Assembly: GCA_037384225.1 (NCBI GenBank)
Contig: JARROD010000069.1
Coordinates: 1 to 30,057 of the forward strand
Reading direction: 5' to 3'
DNA from: JARROD01 sp037384225
GTDB taxonomy: Bacteria; Pseudomonadota; Gammaproteobacteria; Pseudomonadales; Cellvibrionaceae
Length of the DNA: 30,057 bases
This document shows positions 8,436 through 17,213 of this stretch, piece after piece. The first letter of the stretch is position 1. Every line of letters begins with the position of its first letter. Made by a program: the position numbers and the translations under genes. The notes beneath the pieces were generated by a model, which was not told where the DNA came from, searched no databases, and worked only from the letters and a program-made list of their open reading frames with translations.

Positions 8436-8957
8436 ATGCGATTGGCCCTGATCGTAGCCATGGCCGAAAATCGAGTGATCGGCCGCGATAATCAATTGCC
8501 CTGGCATCTGCCCAACGACCTCAAGTACTTTAAAAAAATGACGTTGGGTAAGCCGATCATTATGGGGCGAAAAACATTTGAATCTATCGGTAAACCCTTG
8601 CCCGGCAGGCGCAATATTGTAGTCACCCGCCAGTCCGACTGGCGCCGGGAAGGTGTGCAAGTGGGCCACACACTGGAGCAAGCCGTCAGTCTGGCGAAAC
8701 AGATCGCCGCCGCTGAGGGAAATTCTGAGATGTTGATTATAGGCGGTGCTGCGTTGTATAGAGAAAGCCTTCCCTTGGCAGACAGGTTGTATATGACTAA
8801 AATACACGAAATGGTCGAGGGTGACGCGTTTTTTCCGCCCTTGAAAGAAGAGGACTGGTGTGAACTCAGTCGCGAGGATTGCAATTCAGACGCAAATAAT
8901 CCCTACAATTATTCGTTTGTGGTGCTGCAACGCGTGACCCAAAGTGATAAGCGTTAA
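8436..8957 (+). CDS. folA: Dihydrofolate reductase
   Basis: A 173-residue DHFR. Seen: LALIVAMAENRVIGRDNQLPWHLP with the conserved Met20-loop region, the substrate-binding acidic residue in NDLKYFKKMT, IIMGRKTFESIGKPLPGRRNIVVTR for NADPH binding, and MLIIGGAALYRESLPLADRLYMTKI. It reduces dihydrofolate made by ThyA to tetrahydrofolate. The ATG at 8436 follows TGAGGAA. A 96-bp gap separates it from thyA, so it may be co-transcribed or have its own promoter. The length is slightly above the 159 residues of E. coli; no key residue is missing. Confidence 0.96.
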   Translation: MRLALIVAMAENRVIGRDNQLPWHLPNDLKYFKKMTLGKPIIMGRKTFESIGKPLPGRRNIVVTRQSDWRREGVQVGHTLEQAVSLAKQIAAAEGNSEMLIIGGAALYRESLPLADRLYMTKIHEMVEGDAFFPPLKEEDWCELSREDCNSDANNPYNYSFVVLQRVTQSDKR

Positions 8958-9319
8958 GTGGTTTGTGTAAAAATAAGCGGAGAGGCACTTGTTTCTTGAT
9001 GCAGATTGAGTCATTTTTATGACACAGTAATAATAGAAAGCTACAATTGTTACTGTTCATCGGTGCAATCATCCTAATGGTGTTACCGCTTTGATACATT
9101 TCTACACAAATACTATTGTCTTGGCATTAGTTATTGAATGTTAGTTATGCCTGTTATTACAATTAGCCGCACCTAGCCCTGCCGAGCGTCTAATCTAAAA
9201 ATATTCTTGGCGGCTACATTTTGTCGCAAACTTTCAGTTTTCTTGGAATCCGGGTTTTACCGACCGGGTTGTGGGGACACTTTAGTTGATTGCAAGCAAG
9301 CACCCGAGTTGGGGGAGAT
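8958..9319. other. Gene-free region before the TonB operon
   Basis: These 362 bp contain no convincing open reading frame on either strand and are AT-rich compared with the flanks. The region should carry the end of the folA transcript and the promoter of the TonB operon. A short hairpin (TGAGTCAT / ATGACACA, one mismatch, four-base loop) lies at 9007-9026 but has no T run after it, so I do not call it a terminator. I could not find a convincing Fur box or a clear -35/-10 pair. Confidence 0.5.
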
Positions 9320-10105
9320 ATGAAGAACCATCGATTTAGAGCTGTGGCACTGTCCACAGTGCTTTCTGCCGGAGCGCTTATGGGAAGCGTTGTGCAGGCA
9401 GATTCAACCTTGAACTCTGTTTTGAGTGTGGGGCAGGCGAAAACCACCGCCGCACAAAAGTCTCAAAAGCGCATCAATAAGATTGCCGATGAGACGGCTA
9501 CTCTGTTACAGGAATTCAAAACCATCAATAAGCAGATTGAAGGTTTGCAGGTTTACAATACCCAACTGGAGAAACAAATAGCCAGCCAGTTGGAGGTTAT
9601 CAAGGACCTGGAGACTTCGATTGATAACGTCACCGTTATCGAACGCCAGATTCAACCCCTGATCTTGCGTATGTTAGACGGCCTGGAGCAGTTTGTTGCC
9701 CTGGACGTGCCATTTCATATGGATGAGCGCAGAGACCGCCTGGACATGTTGCGCAATAACCAGGAACGCGCCGACATTTCCGTTGCGGAGAAATTCCGCC
9801 AGGTTCTGGAAGCGTATAAAATCGAGGCTGAATACGGCCGTAAGCTTGATACTTACAGGGATACTCTGAATGTGGGCGGACAGGAGCGCGAAGTGAACAT
9901 TTTGCGCGTGGGCCGTATTGCGTTAATGTATCAAACCACCGATACGGAGCTTTCCGGTGCCTGGGACCAGCGTCAGCGCGCCTGGGTTGAGCTGAATTCT
10001 GGCGAATATCGCAGTGCTATTTTGAAGGGTATTCGCATCGCCAAGAAGCAGGCCACGATTGATATCATGAATTTACCGATTTTGGCTCCGGAGGCACCGC
10101 AATGA
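9320..10105 (+). CDS. DUF3450 family periplasmic protein of the TonB2-type operon
   Basis: A 261-residue protein that begins with a Sec signal peptide (VALSTVLSAGALMGSVVQAD). A long heptad-rich coiled coil follows (about residues 40-110, KINKIADETATLLQEFKTIN onwards) and then a conserved region with VPFHMDERRDRLDMLRN. It matches DUF3450, a family found almost only as the first gene of ExbB/ExbD/TonB operons in marine gammaproteobacteria such as Shewanella and Vibrio. It is probably a periplasmic accessory of the transducer complex; its mechanism is unknown. The ATG at 9320 has GGGGGAG at 9311-9317. The stop overlaps the start of the next gene by four bases (ATGA), implying translational coupling. 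Confidence 0.85.
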   Translation: MKNHRFRAVALSTVLSAGALMGSVVQADSTLNSVLSVGQAKTTAAQKSQKRINKIADETATLLQEFKTINKQIEGLQVYNTQLEKQIASQLEVIKDLETSIDNVTVIERQIQPLILRMLDGLEQFVALDVPFHMDERRDRLDMLRNNQERADISVAEKFRQVLEAYKIEAEYGRKLDTYRDTLNVGGQEREVNILRVGRIALMYQTTDTELSGAWDQRQRAWVELNSGEYRSAILKGIRIAKKQATIDIMNLPILAPEAPQ

Positions 10106-11553
10106 AATTGAGTAGTCTCAATCCCTTGAGTTTTAAAGGGGCTTTAGATGGGGTGTCACCCATGCTTGCAAAAACATTTTCAAAAAGCTGCCTGTCCGGT
10201 TGCCTAATGGTCGCGGCTGCGGGTATTTTTTCCGCGGGTGGGGCTGTGGCTCAGGAAAAAGCCACCTCTCTCGAGCAACTGTTGAAGCAGGTTAAGGAAA
10301 GCAAAATCTCAGAGTCGGCCGAGCATAGAAAGCGCGAAGCTGAGTTTCGGCGTCAGAAGGCCAATCAACAAAACTTGTTGAACCAGGCCAAGCAGACCAA
10401 GAAAAAAGAAGAGGACCGCTCCGCGCAGCTGGAGAAAAAATACGAAGATCAGGAAGTTACGGTAGCGAATAAACGCCAGCAACTGCAGGAGCGCCTGGGC
10501 TCTCTGAAGGAGCTGTTCGGTCACCTGACCTCAACGGCCGGTGATTTGCGCGCTAACCTGGGCACTTCTTTGGTCAGCGCTCAGCTGCCTGGACGCGCGG
10601 CATTTCTCGATACTCTGATCGACAAAATGAACAGCAACACAAAGCTGCCCACGATTGAGGAGATCGAACGCCTCTGGTACGAACTGCAGCGGGAAACTAT
10701 CGAAGGCGGTAAAGTCGTCAAGTTTTCCGGCACCGTGATCAAGCCCAACGGCGAACAGGCTTCCCAGGATGTCGTTCGCATCGGCACCTATAACCTGCTG
10801 TCCGATGGACGTTATCTCGCCTTTAACCCCAAGGGTGAAAAACTCGAAGAGTTGACCCGTCAGCCCGGCGGCGAGTTTCTGTCCGCCGCCGCCGAACTGC
10901 AAAACTCTATAGACGGCTTTACCCGCGTGGGTATAGACCCCACTGGCCCCAGCGGCGGCTCCTACCTGTCGGCGCTGATCAACAGCCCCTCCATTGTTGA
11001 GCGCTGGCATCAGGGTGGCTTGGTCGGCTACATCATCACCGGAGTCGGTGTTTTCGCCATGCTGCTTGCGCTGTTGCGCTTTGTCGTGCTGGCGGGTATG
11101 AGCAGCAAGGTCAACTCGCAGTTGAAAAACAAATCCGCCAATACCAACAACCCCCTGGGTCGTATCCTGAAAGTGGCGGAAGACAACCCGGGCCTCGACG
11201 GCGAAACCCTGGAACTGAAGCTGGAAGAAGCGGTACTGAAAGAACGTCCGTCGATCGAATCCGGTCTCAACCTGTTGAAGATTATTGCCGCCGTAGCCCC
11301 GCTGCTCGGGCTGCTGGGTACGGTTACGGGTATGATTATCACCTTCCAGGCGATTACTATCTTCGGTGCGGGTGATCCTAAAGCGATGGCTGGCGGTATC
11401 TCCGGTGCGTTGGTAACCACGGTACTGGGCTTGATTGTCGCCATTCCCACCGTCTTGATGCACACTCTGGTCAACGGTCGCGCCAAGCGCATCATCCATA
11501 TTCTGGAAGAGCAGAGCGCTGGCATTATCGCTGAAAATGCAGAGGCTAAATAG
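10102..11553 (+). CDS. Long ExbB-like proton-channel protein (TtpC type)
   Basis: A 483-residue MotA/TolQ/ExbB-family protein with an added N-terminal periplasmic part. Order: signal sequence ending near SAGGAVAQ, a coiled coil rich in K, E and Q (about residues 55-140), a globular periplasmic region, a transmembrane helix at VGYIITGVGVFAMLLALLRFVV, then the ExbB core with LLGLLGTVTGMIITFQAITIFG and ALVTTVLGLIVAIPTVLMH. Such proteins are called TtpC in Vibrio TonB2 systems, where they are needed alongside the ordinary ExbB. An alternative ATG at 10162 would give a more normal signal peptide. The gene overlaps the DUF3450 gene by four bases and is followed nine bases later by exbB. Confidence 0.88.
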   Translation: MKLSSLNPLSFKGALDGVSPMLAKTFSKSCLSGCLMVAAAGIFSAGGAVAQEKATSLEQLLKQVKESKISESAEHRKREAEFRRQKANQQNLLNQAKQTKKKEEDRSAQLEKKYEDQEVTVANKRQQLQERLGSLKELFGHLTSTAGDLRANLGTSLVSAQLPGRAAFLDTLIDKMNSNTKLPTIEEIERLWYELQRETIEGGKVVKFSGTVIKPNGEQASQDVVRIGTYNLLSDGRYLAFNPKGEKLEELTRQPGGEFLSAAAELQNSIDGFTRVGIDPTGPSGGSYLSALINSPSIVERWHQGGLVGYIITGVGVFAMLLALLRFVVLAGMSSKVNSQLKNKSANTNNPLGRILKVAEDNPGLDGETLELKLEEAVLKERPSIESGLNLLKIIAAVAPLLGLLGTVTGMIITFQAITIFGAGDPKAMAGGISGALVTTVLGLIVAIPTVLMHTLVNGRAKRIIHILEEQSAGIIAENAEAK

Positions 11554-11562
11554 GAGAGCAGC

Positions 11563-12090
11563 ATGTTGGCATTAATGGAAGCTCTTGCGGCCATTAAGGC
11601 CTTTGTGGAGCAGGGTGGTGAAGTCTTGATCTTGATCGCCATCCTGACCTTTGTCATGTGGACGCTGATTTTCGAACGTATGTGGTATTTCAAGGGGCCT
11701 CTGGGAAAAGAAGTGCAGACTGCCCTCGACGCCTGGGAGGCGCGCCCCGAGCGCAGATCCTGGAATGCCCACCAGATTCGTTACGCACTTATCTCCCGCA
11801 TTTCCGAGAAGGTAAACAGCAATATGGACCTGATCGCCACGATGGTGGCGCTGGCCCCTTTGTTCGGCCTGCTCGGAACCGTTTGGGGTATGATCGAAGT
11901 GTTTAACGTTCTGGCGGTTACCGGTGGCGGTGACGCCAAGTCAATGGCCAGCGGCGTGTCCAAAGCCACAATCCCGACAATGGCGGGAATGGTGGCGGCA
12001 CTGTCCGGGGTATTTGGCAACACCTTGGTAAACCGAACTGCGGAACGCGAAAGTCAGCTTTTTGAAGACCATTTGACCATGGACCATTGA
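11563..12090 (+). CDS. exbB: ExbB proton channel subunit
   Basis: A 175-residue inner-membrane protein of the MotA/TolQ/ExbB family. The first membrane helix is at about residues 20-40 (VLILIAILTFVMWTLIFER). The conserved ALAPLFGLLGTVWGMIEVFNVL and SKATIPTMAGMVAALSGVFGN form the other two helices. With ExbD it conducts protons and powers TonB. It is shorter than E. coli ExbB (244 residues), which is normal for the TonB2 class. AGGAGAG lies just before the ATG. A 123-bp gap with no gene separates it from exbD, wider than other spacings in this operon; I saw no terminator in it, only a short TAACCGGTTA palindrome at about 12190. Confidence 0.92.
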   Translation: MLALMEALAAIKAFVEQGGEVLILIAILTFVMWTLIFERMWYFKGPLGKEVQTALDAWEARPERRSWNAHQIRYALISRISEKVNSNMDLIATMVALAPLFGLLGTVWGMIEVFNVLAVTGGGDAKSMASGVSKATIPTMAGMVAALSGVFGNTLVNRTAERESQLFEDHLTMDH

Positions 12091-12213
12091 CGGCTGCTGC
12101 CCGTCAGGTCTCGGCCGGTTGGCCCAGAACTCTACCAGGTGATGGGCCACATAAGGCGAAAGGTTACAAAGGCTGAACATTTAGAGTGTTAACCGGTTAT
12201 TAAGAGATGTGTT

Positions 12214-12615
12214 ATGAGCAAGAGAAAAGCTAAGGCGGAAGAAGAAGGCGGCATTGACTTGACGCCTATGCTCGACGTGGTGTTTATCATGTTGATCTTC
12301 TTTATTGTCACTGCTTCTTTCGTTAAAGATACCGGCATCGAAGTCAATCGCCCCGAAGCGACTACCGCAGAGCTGAAGAAAAACGCCAATATCCTGGTCG
12401 CCGTAAACGGCAATAATGAAGTCTGGATCGATAAGCACCAGGTTGACCCTCGTGCCGTGCGTGCCAATATTGAACGTCTTCACGCGGAAAATCCCAAAGG
12501 CGCTGTCGTTATACAGGCCGATGACAAGGCCAGTGTGAAAATGTTGACCCAGGTGGCGGACGCGGCCAGGGAGGCTGGTGTTTTCGACGTCTCCGTGGCT
12601 ACTGAGAAGAAGTAG
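12214..12615 (+). CDS. exbD: ExbD/TolR family biopolymer transport protein
   Basis: A 133-residue protein with one N-terminal membrane helix after a short charged cytoplasmic stretch. The sequence GGIDLTPMLDVVFIMLIFFIVTASF holds the helix and the aspartate (LDVVF) thought to carry protons in ExbD/TolR. The rest is the periplasmic domain ending in DAAREAGVFDVSVATEKK. It forms the stator with the two ExbB-type proteins. It is followed by tonB after five bases. The length is normal. Confidence 0.93.
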   Translation: MSKRKAKAEEEGGIDLTPMLDVVFIMLIFFIVTASFVKDTGIEVNRPEATTAELKKNANILVAVNGNNEVWIDKHQVDPRAVRANIERLHAENPKGAVVIQADDKASVKMLTQVADAAREAGVFDVSVATEKK

Positions 12616-12620
12616 ACAAT

Positions 12621-13229
12621 ATGAACTTTGCAAGAGTCTTAATGTCGGGGGTGTTGGCGGCTGCCGTTACCTTCGGCCTGTTGTTTCTGATGCACTCATT
12701 GATAGAGGCGGACAAGCGTGAGCCGAAAGAGGCTGAAGCGCAGAAAATCGCCGACATCACGATGCCGGAAACCAAAATCGAAACTCAATACGACACCGAG
12801 AAACCCGACAAGCCCGACGATCCGGAGGAACCCCCGCCGGAGATGCCGGAGCCGGAGTTCGATACCCCGGAGTTGAATCCCGATGCGCTGAACATGTCTG
12901 CGCCGAAAGTCCAAGCGAATCTCAAGGTGGGCGGTATCGGTGGTTTTTCATCCGACGGTGAATACCTGCCGATCGTGAAGGTGCAGCCGCGGTATCCCTC
13001 CCGGGCACTGAGTCGGGGCATTGAAGGCTATGTGATCGTGGAGTTTACCGTGACCAAAAACGGCTCCGTACGCGACCCTGTTGTCGTTGAGGCAGAGCCC
13101 CAAAACATCTTTAACAGAGCGGCGACGAAGGCGGCGCTGAAGTTTAAATACAAGCCCCGTGTAATTGACGGCGAGCCCGTTGAAGTACCCGGCGTACGCA
13201 ACAAGATTACTTTTGCGATCGCTAAATAG
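12621..13229 (+). CDS. tonB: TonB energy transducer
   Basis: A 202-residue TonB of the short TonB2 type. It has an N-terminal membrane anchor (LMSGVLAAAVTFGLLFLMHSLI), a proline- and acid-rich periplasmic linker (EKPDKPDDPEEPPPEMPEPEF, about residues 60-75) and a C-terminal TonB domain with PRYPSRALSRGIEGYVIVEF and AALKFKYKPRVIDG. TonB reaches across the periplasm and contacts TonB boxes of outer-membrane receptors, such as the one at 24848-27148. The linker is more acidic (E/D/P) than the Lys-Pro linker of E. coli TonB. The following gene starts at the base right after the stop. Confidence 0.92.
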   Translation: MNFARVLMSGVLAAAVTFGLLFLMHSLIEADKREPKEAEAQKIADITMPETKIETQYDTEKPDKPDDPEEPPPEMPEPEFDTPELNPDALNMSAPKVQANLKVGGIGGFSSDGEYLPIVKVQPRYPSRALSRGIEGYVIVEFTVTKNGSVRDPVVVEAEPQNIFNRAATKAALKFKYKPRVIDGEPVEVPGVRNKITFAIAK

Positions 13230-14609
13230 ATGGCGGAAAAGACTATGAAAATGACGGCTGCAATGACAAAGCTCGTCAGACACACACTGCTGGCGGCGCC
13301 CCTGGCGTTGGCGCCGGCAGTGTCGAGTGTGATGATGCAGACTCTTGGGCAAAACGGTTTCCAGTCTGGTGTCGTCTTTGCTCAGGAAAAGAAAGAAGAA
13401 AAGCCCAAATACAAAACCCGAAAAACCCCCGCCTTGCGCGAAAGCGTATACAAAAAGCTGGCGGTGGTTCAGGAGTTAACCAACCCGGAAGAAAAGGACA
13501 AAAAGCCCAATTTTCCCGAAGCGCTTAAAGAGCTTAAGGATATCCAAGAGGATAGTAAAAAGTTCAACCAATACGAACTTGCCCAGTTATATAACTATTT
13601 TGGCTTTGTTTACTACTCGCTGGAGAATTACAAGCAGGCCATCAAGTACTACAAACTAGTGATAGACCAGAGCCCACAGATTCCGGAAGGTCTTGAACTG
13701 GGTACGTTGTATACAATCGCGCAGTTGTATTTTGTACTCGAAGATTACCGCAATGCCATTGTCGCTCTGGACAAATGGATGGCGGCTTCTCCGATTGTGG
13801 GTGCTGACGCCTACGTGCTGAAAGCCCAGGGTCACTACCAGCTTGAGCAGAAAGAGCAATCGTTGAAAGCGGTCAACAAGGGAATTGCATTGTATGAGGA
13901 AAAAGGCAAAGTTCCCAAGGAAAACTGGCTTTCGCTACAGCGCGCGCTCTATTACGACAAAGGCGATAACAAAAAGGTTATTGAAATTCTGGAAAAATTG
14001 GTTCGCCACTATCCAAAAATAACCTACTACAAGCAGCTTGCGGGCATGTATGGTGCGGTCAATCGGGAAAAAGATCAAATGCACATGCTGGAAGCAACGT
14101 ATTTGATCGGTGGCCTGGAAAAGGAAAAGGAGTTGCTGAATCTTGCCTACCTGCTGATGGGGGAAGAAGTCCCCTACAAGGCAGCCAAGATTATTGACGA
14201 GGGTATCAAGGCGAAGGTCATAGAGGATACTTCCAAAAACCTGGATTTGCTGGCGACGGCCTGGCGTCTGGCGCAGGAGATCGATAAGTCTATTCCGGAA
14301 ATGGAAAAAGCGGCAAAGAAATCTGAAAATGGCGATCTCTACGCGCGACTGGCTGGGGTTTATCTGGACAGCGACCAGAACGAAAAAGCCCTGGACGCCG
14401 GCGGCAAAGCGCTGAAGCGCGGTAGTATTAAACGCCCGGATCAGCTCTACATTGTCACCGGTATGGCCCGCGCCAATATTGGCAAATTCAACGATGCCAT
14501 CAAGGACTTTAAGCAAGCCGCTAAAGACAAGCGCAGCCGGCGCTTTGCCAAGCAGTGGATTCAGTTTTGCGAGAGCGAGATCAAACGCAAACGACAACTT
14601 AAGCTTTGA
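13230..14609 (+). CDS. TPR protein, last gene of the TonB operon
   Basis: A 459-residue secreted protein. A Sec signal sequence lies near the start (VRHTLLAAPLALAPAVSSV), followed by a lysine-rich segment and then tetratricopeptide-type helical repeats (for example QLYNYFGFVYYSLENYKQAIKYYKLVID, TLYTIAQLYFVLEDYRNAIVAL, and LYARLAGVYLDSDQNEKALDAG near the end). TPR proteins in this place are a regular part of TonB2-type operons and are probably periplasmic, binding partner proteins. The ATG at 13230 touches the tonB stop. Two later ATGs (13245, 13251) have a better-placed GGAAAAG and may be the true start. A strong terminator follows directly. Confidence 0.85.
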   Translation: MAEKTMKMTAAMTKLVRHTLLAAPLALAPAVSSVMMQTLGQNGFQSGVVFAQEKKEEKPKYKTRKTPALRESVYKKLAVVQELTNPEEKDKKPNFPEALKELKDIQEDSKKFNQYELAQLYNYFGFVYYSLENYKQAIKYYKLVIDQSPQIPEGLELGTLYTIAQLYFVLEDYRNAIVALDKWMAASPIVGADAYVLKAQGHYQLEQKEQSLKAVNKGIALYEEKGKVPKENWLSLQRALYYDKGDNKKVIEILEKLVRHYPKITYYKQLAGMYGAVNREKDQMHMLEATYLIGGLEKEKELLNLAYLLMGEEVPYKAAKIIDEGIKAKVIEDTSKNLDLLATAWRLAQEIDKSIPEMEKAAKKSENGDLYARLAGVYLDSDQNEKALDAGGKALKRGSIKRPDQLYIVTGMARANIGKFNDAIKDFKQAAKDKRSRRFAKQWIQFCESEIKRKRQLKL

Positions 14610-14626
14610 CCTGCGGTTGGATCGTG

Positions 14627-14657
14627 AAAAAAGGTTAACTTCGGTTAACCTTTTTTT
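14627..14657 (+). terminator. Intrinsic terminator of the TonB operon
   Basis: A perfect 13-bp inverted repeat, AAAAAAGGTTAAC / GTTAACCTTTTTT, surrounds a TTCG tetraloop and ends in a T run. It lies 18 bases after the TPR gene stop. The A tract in front makes it potentially usable from both strands. Confidence 0.93.
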
Positions 14658-14698
14658 CTACACGCCAGCTCCCGCTTTCCCGTCACCCTCGAAAAGCT

Positions 14699-14746
14699 GT
14701 AACTTCTCAATAACCCGGGGCCTTTGTGCCTTCGATCCGGCGGCAA
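14699..14746. repeat. Dispersed palindromic repeat, partial copy A
   Basis: These 48 bp match the reverse complement of 23561-23608 with two mismatches. They include the arm CTCAATAACCCGGGG and the block TGCCTTCGATCCGG. Only one half of the full palindrome at 23519-23608 is recognisable here; beyond 14746 similarity fades. It sits just downstream of the TonB operon terminator. Confidence 0.85.
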
Positions 14747-15018
14747 TCCGGAGGTAATTGGCCCAGACACGCTGCAAGTACATCCCTGTAAGCTTGGCGT
14801 CGGCATCCATGCCTGCCACACTTTGGCATAGCGCTTGAAGTTGACTTGGGTCAACTGCGTAGCGGGGATAATGCTTACACTGTTTGAAACGCTTTTGGCG
14901 CTAATGATCAAGCAATAGCTGTATCACTGATAAATCGTCTGCCTCCGCGGGCAGTGGTACGCGAAGCCCTGTCTGCAGCGATTCCGGGTTTGCCGACCAA
15001 GGGGAGGGAGTAGAGCGC
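14747..15018. other. Gene-free region before the APH/ATPase gene
   Basis: No open reading frame here looks coding. A 7-bp inverted repeat, AGTTGAC / GTCAACT with loop TTGG (14839-14856), lies beside TTGACT and a GATAAT further on (14867). The spacing of about 20 bases is too long for a confident promoter, but the repeat could be an operator. The remainder looks like decayed intergenic sequence. Confidence 0.35.
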
Positions 15019-16608
15019 ATGTCCCGACAACAGCCATCATCGCCACTGATCGAGGCTTTACTGAGACCGGAAGCTTACCCCCACGACGTGGCCGGTCCAA
15101 AGCTTGTGGAAACCCATATTTCCTGGGTGATTCTGACCGGTTGCTATGCCTATAAAATCAAAAAACCGGTGGATTTGGGATTTTTGGATTTTTCCTCGCT
15201 GGAGCGCAGGCACCACTTTTGTGAGGAGGAGGTGCGCCTCAATCGACGCTTTTCCACTTCGCTCTATGTCGGCGTGGTAGCGATCACCGGCACGCCACAG
15301 TGGCCGCAGGTAGACGGCACCGGAGAAGCCATTGAATACGCGGTGAAAATGAGGGAGTTTTCCCAGGACTGTCTTCTGGAAAACCACCTTGCGGATGGCC
15401 GTTTCGATACCGCTCTGGTCGAGATGCTGGGTGCGCGTTTGGCGACATTTCACGACCAGGCCGACCGCTGTGGCGCCGATGGAGGCACACCAGCCTACGG
15501 TTCGCTGAAAGCGGTCAAAGCCCCGGCGCTGGAAAACTTTGAGCAGATTCGAGTGGCACTGGAAGAGGCCGAACAGAGGGAAGTGCCGGGCGCGCAGCGC
15601 CAGTTGCAACACCTGCAGGGTTGGTGCGAACAGGCACTGGTGGATCTGGAGATGGTGTTTATACAGCGCAGAGAGGGCGGTTTTATCCGCGAATGCCACG
15701 GTGATCTGCACCTGCGCAATATCCTCGTGATCGCCCGTGAAATTCAGTTTTTCGACTGTATCGAATTCGACGACCAGCTGCGCTGGATTGATACCTTTTC
15801 CGAACTCGGGTTTCTGTTGATGGATCTGGAAGTAAGGGGGCACGGCGACTGGGCTAACCGATTATTGAATATTTATCTTGAATACAGTGGCGATTACCAG
15901 GGGCTGAAGCTGCTGCCCTTCTACAAGATATATCGCGCCGTGGTGCGGGCCAAGGTAAATGTAATGCGTCTCGGTGAGGCTGGTTTGAAAACGGGGCAAA
16001 GGCGCAGTGCCCTCGACGATTACCACCGCTATATGGGGCTTGCTGAGCGCTACACACAACCGCTGCAACCCTTTCTGGCGATTATGCACGGCGTTTCAGG
16101 CACGGGTAAGTCCACCGTCGCAGCGGCGGTGGCGGCCGCGACCGGTGCTCTGAGATTGCGCTCCGATGTCGAGCGCAAAAGGATCTTCGGTCTTGCGCCA
16201 CACCAGGGCAGTGAGACTTGCAGCGCGACCGATATCTATACGGAGGCGGCTACCCGGAAAACCTTTTCCCGCCTGTCCCGGCTTGCCGGGCAGCTATTGG
16301 AATGGGGTTATCCGGTTATTGTCGACGCCACTTTTCTAGGCTCGCAGTGGCGGGCGAGCTTTCGGCAACTGGCCCGTACCCGGGGGGTTTCCTTTGCCAT
16401 CATTGACTGCCAGGCTGGAGAAAAAACGCTGCAGGCGCGCCTGGAAAAGCGCAGTCTCTCTGCGCGCGAGGTTTCCGAGGCCGATACCGCTGTAATGAAC
16501 AAGCAACGCTTGCGGCAAACGCCCCTGAGCGAGGAGGAGGCCCAATTTACTATTGAAGTCAATACAGAAAAAGATCTGGAGCTCGAGGAGATTGTCGATT
16601 ACATGTAA
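15019..16608 (+). CDS. Fused APH-like phosphotransferase and P-loop ATPase
   Basis: A 529-residue two-domain protein. The N-terminal half resembles aminoglycoside phosphotransferase/choline-kinase folds, with the catalytic loop CHGDLHLRNILV at about residue 227 and the metal-binding aspartate in FFDCIEFDD. The C-terminal third is a P-loop kinase with Walker A GVSGTGKST at about residue 357, followed by VIVDATFL. This fusion is common in proteobacteria; the natural substrate is unknown, and the name does not mean antibiotic resistance. The ATG at 15019 follows GGGAGGGAG. The next gene starts 32 bp downstream on the same strand. Confidence 0.87.
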   Translation: MSRQQPSSPLIEALLRPEAYPHDVAGPKLVETHISWVILTGCYAYKIKKPVDLGFLDFSSLERRHHFCEEEVRLNRRFSTSLYVGVVAITGTPQWPQVDGTGEAIEYAVKMREFSQDCLLENHLADGRFDTALVEMLGARLATFHDQADRCGADGGTPAYGSLKAVKAPALENFEQIRVALEEAEQREVPGAQRQLQHLQGWCEQALVDLEMVFIQRREGGFIRECHGDLHLRNILVIAREIQFFDCIEFDDQLRWIDTFSELGFLLMDLEVRGHGDWANRLLNIYLEYSGDYQGLKLLPFYKIYRAVVRAKVNVMRLGEAGLKTGQRRSALDDYHRYMGLAERYTQPLQPFLAIMHGVSGTGKSTVAAAVAAATGALRLRSDVERKRIFGLAPHQGSETCSATDIYTEAATRKTFSRLSRLAGQLLEWGYPVIVDATFLGSQWRASFRQLARTRGVSFAIIDCQAGEKTLQARLEKRSLSAREVSEADTAVMNKQRLRQTPLSEEEAQFTIEVNTEKDLELEEIVDYM

Positions 16609-16640
16609 AGTTATTTCTTTGCAGGGCCTAAGGAGGCATT

Positions 16641-17183
16641 ATGTTCAGTAAAGTATTGGCCACTTTTCTGGCCGGTTTCATCCTTGCCGGCTGTGCTCCA
16701 CAAATACGCACGGAATATGATAAAACCAATGATTTTTCCCGCTTAAAAACGTTTACTTGGGAGCCCCCGGAAACAAAAAAAGTTCAGAATCCGATTTTGG
16801 ACAGTGAGTTAATGACTGATCGGGTTTACACCGCTGTCAAGGACGTCTTAACCCGGCGCGGCTATAAGGAAGTTGATCAGGGCGCGGATTTTATTGTTAC
16901 CTACCATACCGCTAGCAAAGAAAAACTCAGGTCCTCACCTTTCAGTATCGGCATTGGCTACGGCCACTACGGGCGCTGGAACCACTCGGTGATATTCGAC
17001 GGCCCCGACATTCGCTCCGAGGAAGAAGGGGTGTTGATTCTCGATGTCATTTGTTGCACGAGCAACAAGCTGGTTTGGCGAGGCTGGGACACTTCGCTGG
17101 TTTCGCAACAAAACTATTCCGAGACGGCGGTGAGAAAATCCGTGGAACAGATTCTGGCAAAATTCCCTCCAAAGGAAACCTGA
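16641..17183 (+). CDS. DUF4136 lipoprotein
   Basis: A 180-residue predicted lipoprotein. The signal peptide ends in the lipobox LAGC, with cysteine 18 as the lipidated residue. The following RTEYDKTNDFSRLKTFTW and later YKEVDQGADFIVTYH are typical of DUF4136. A glycine-rich stretch (FSIGIGYGHYGRW) and the end ETAVRKSVEQILAKFPP also fit. The family is anchored in the envelope and has no established function. AGGAGG lies upstream of the ATG. It probably shares a transcript with the preceding ATPase gene. Confidence 0.85.
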   Translation: MFSKVLATFLAGFILAGCAPQIRTEYDKTNDFSRLKTFTWEPPETKKVQNPILDSELMTDRVYTAVKDVLTRRGYKEVDQGADFIVTYHTASKEKLRSSPFSIGIGYGHYGRWNHSVIFDGPDIRSEEEGVLILDVICCTSNKLVWRGWDTSLVSQQNYSETAVRKSVEQILAKFPPKET

Positions 17184-17213
17184 ATCTGTTAGACCGGGAC
17201 ACGCCGGGTGGCG

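Noticed and set aside
9007..9026. Inverted repeat after folA as an intrinsic terminator
   Set aside because: The stem is short and AT-rich with no T run; it could be an operator but nothing supports a specific regulator.
12091..12213. Continuation of ExbB through the gap before exbD
   Set aside because: The exbB product already ends at a normal length for the TonB2 class, and reading past the stop gives no ExbB-like sequence.
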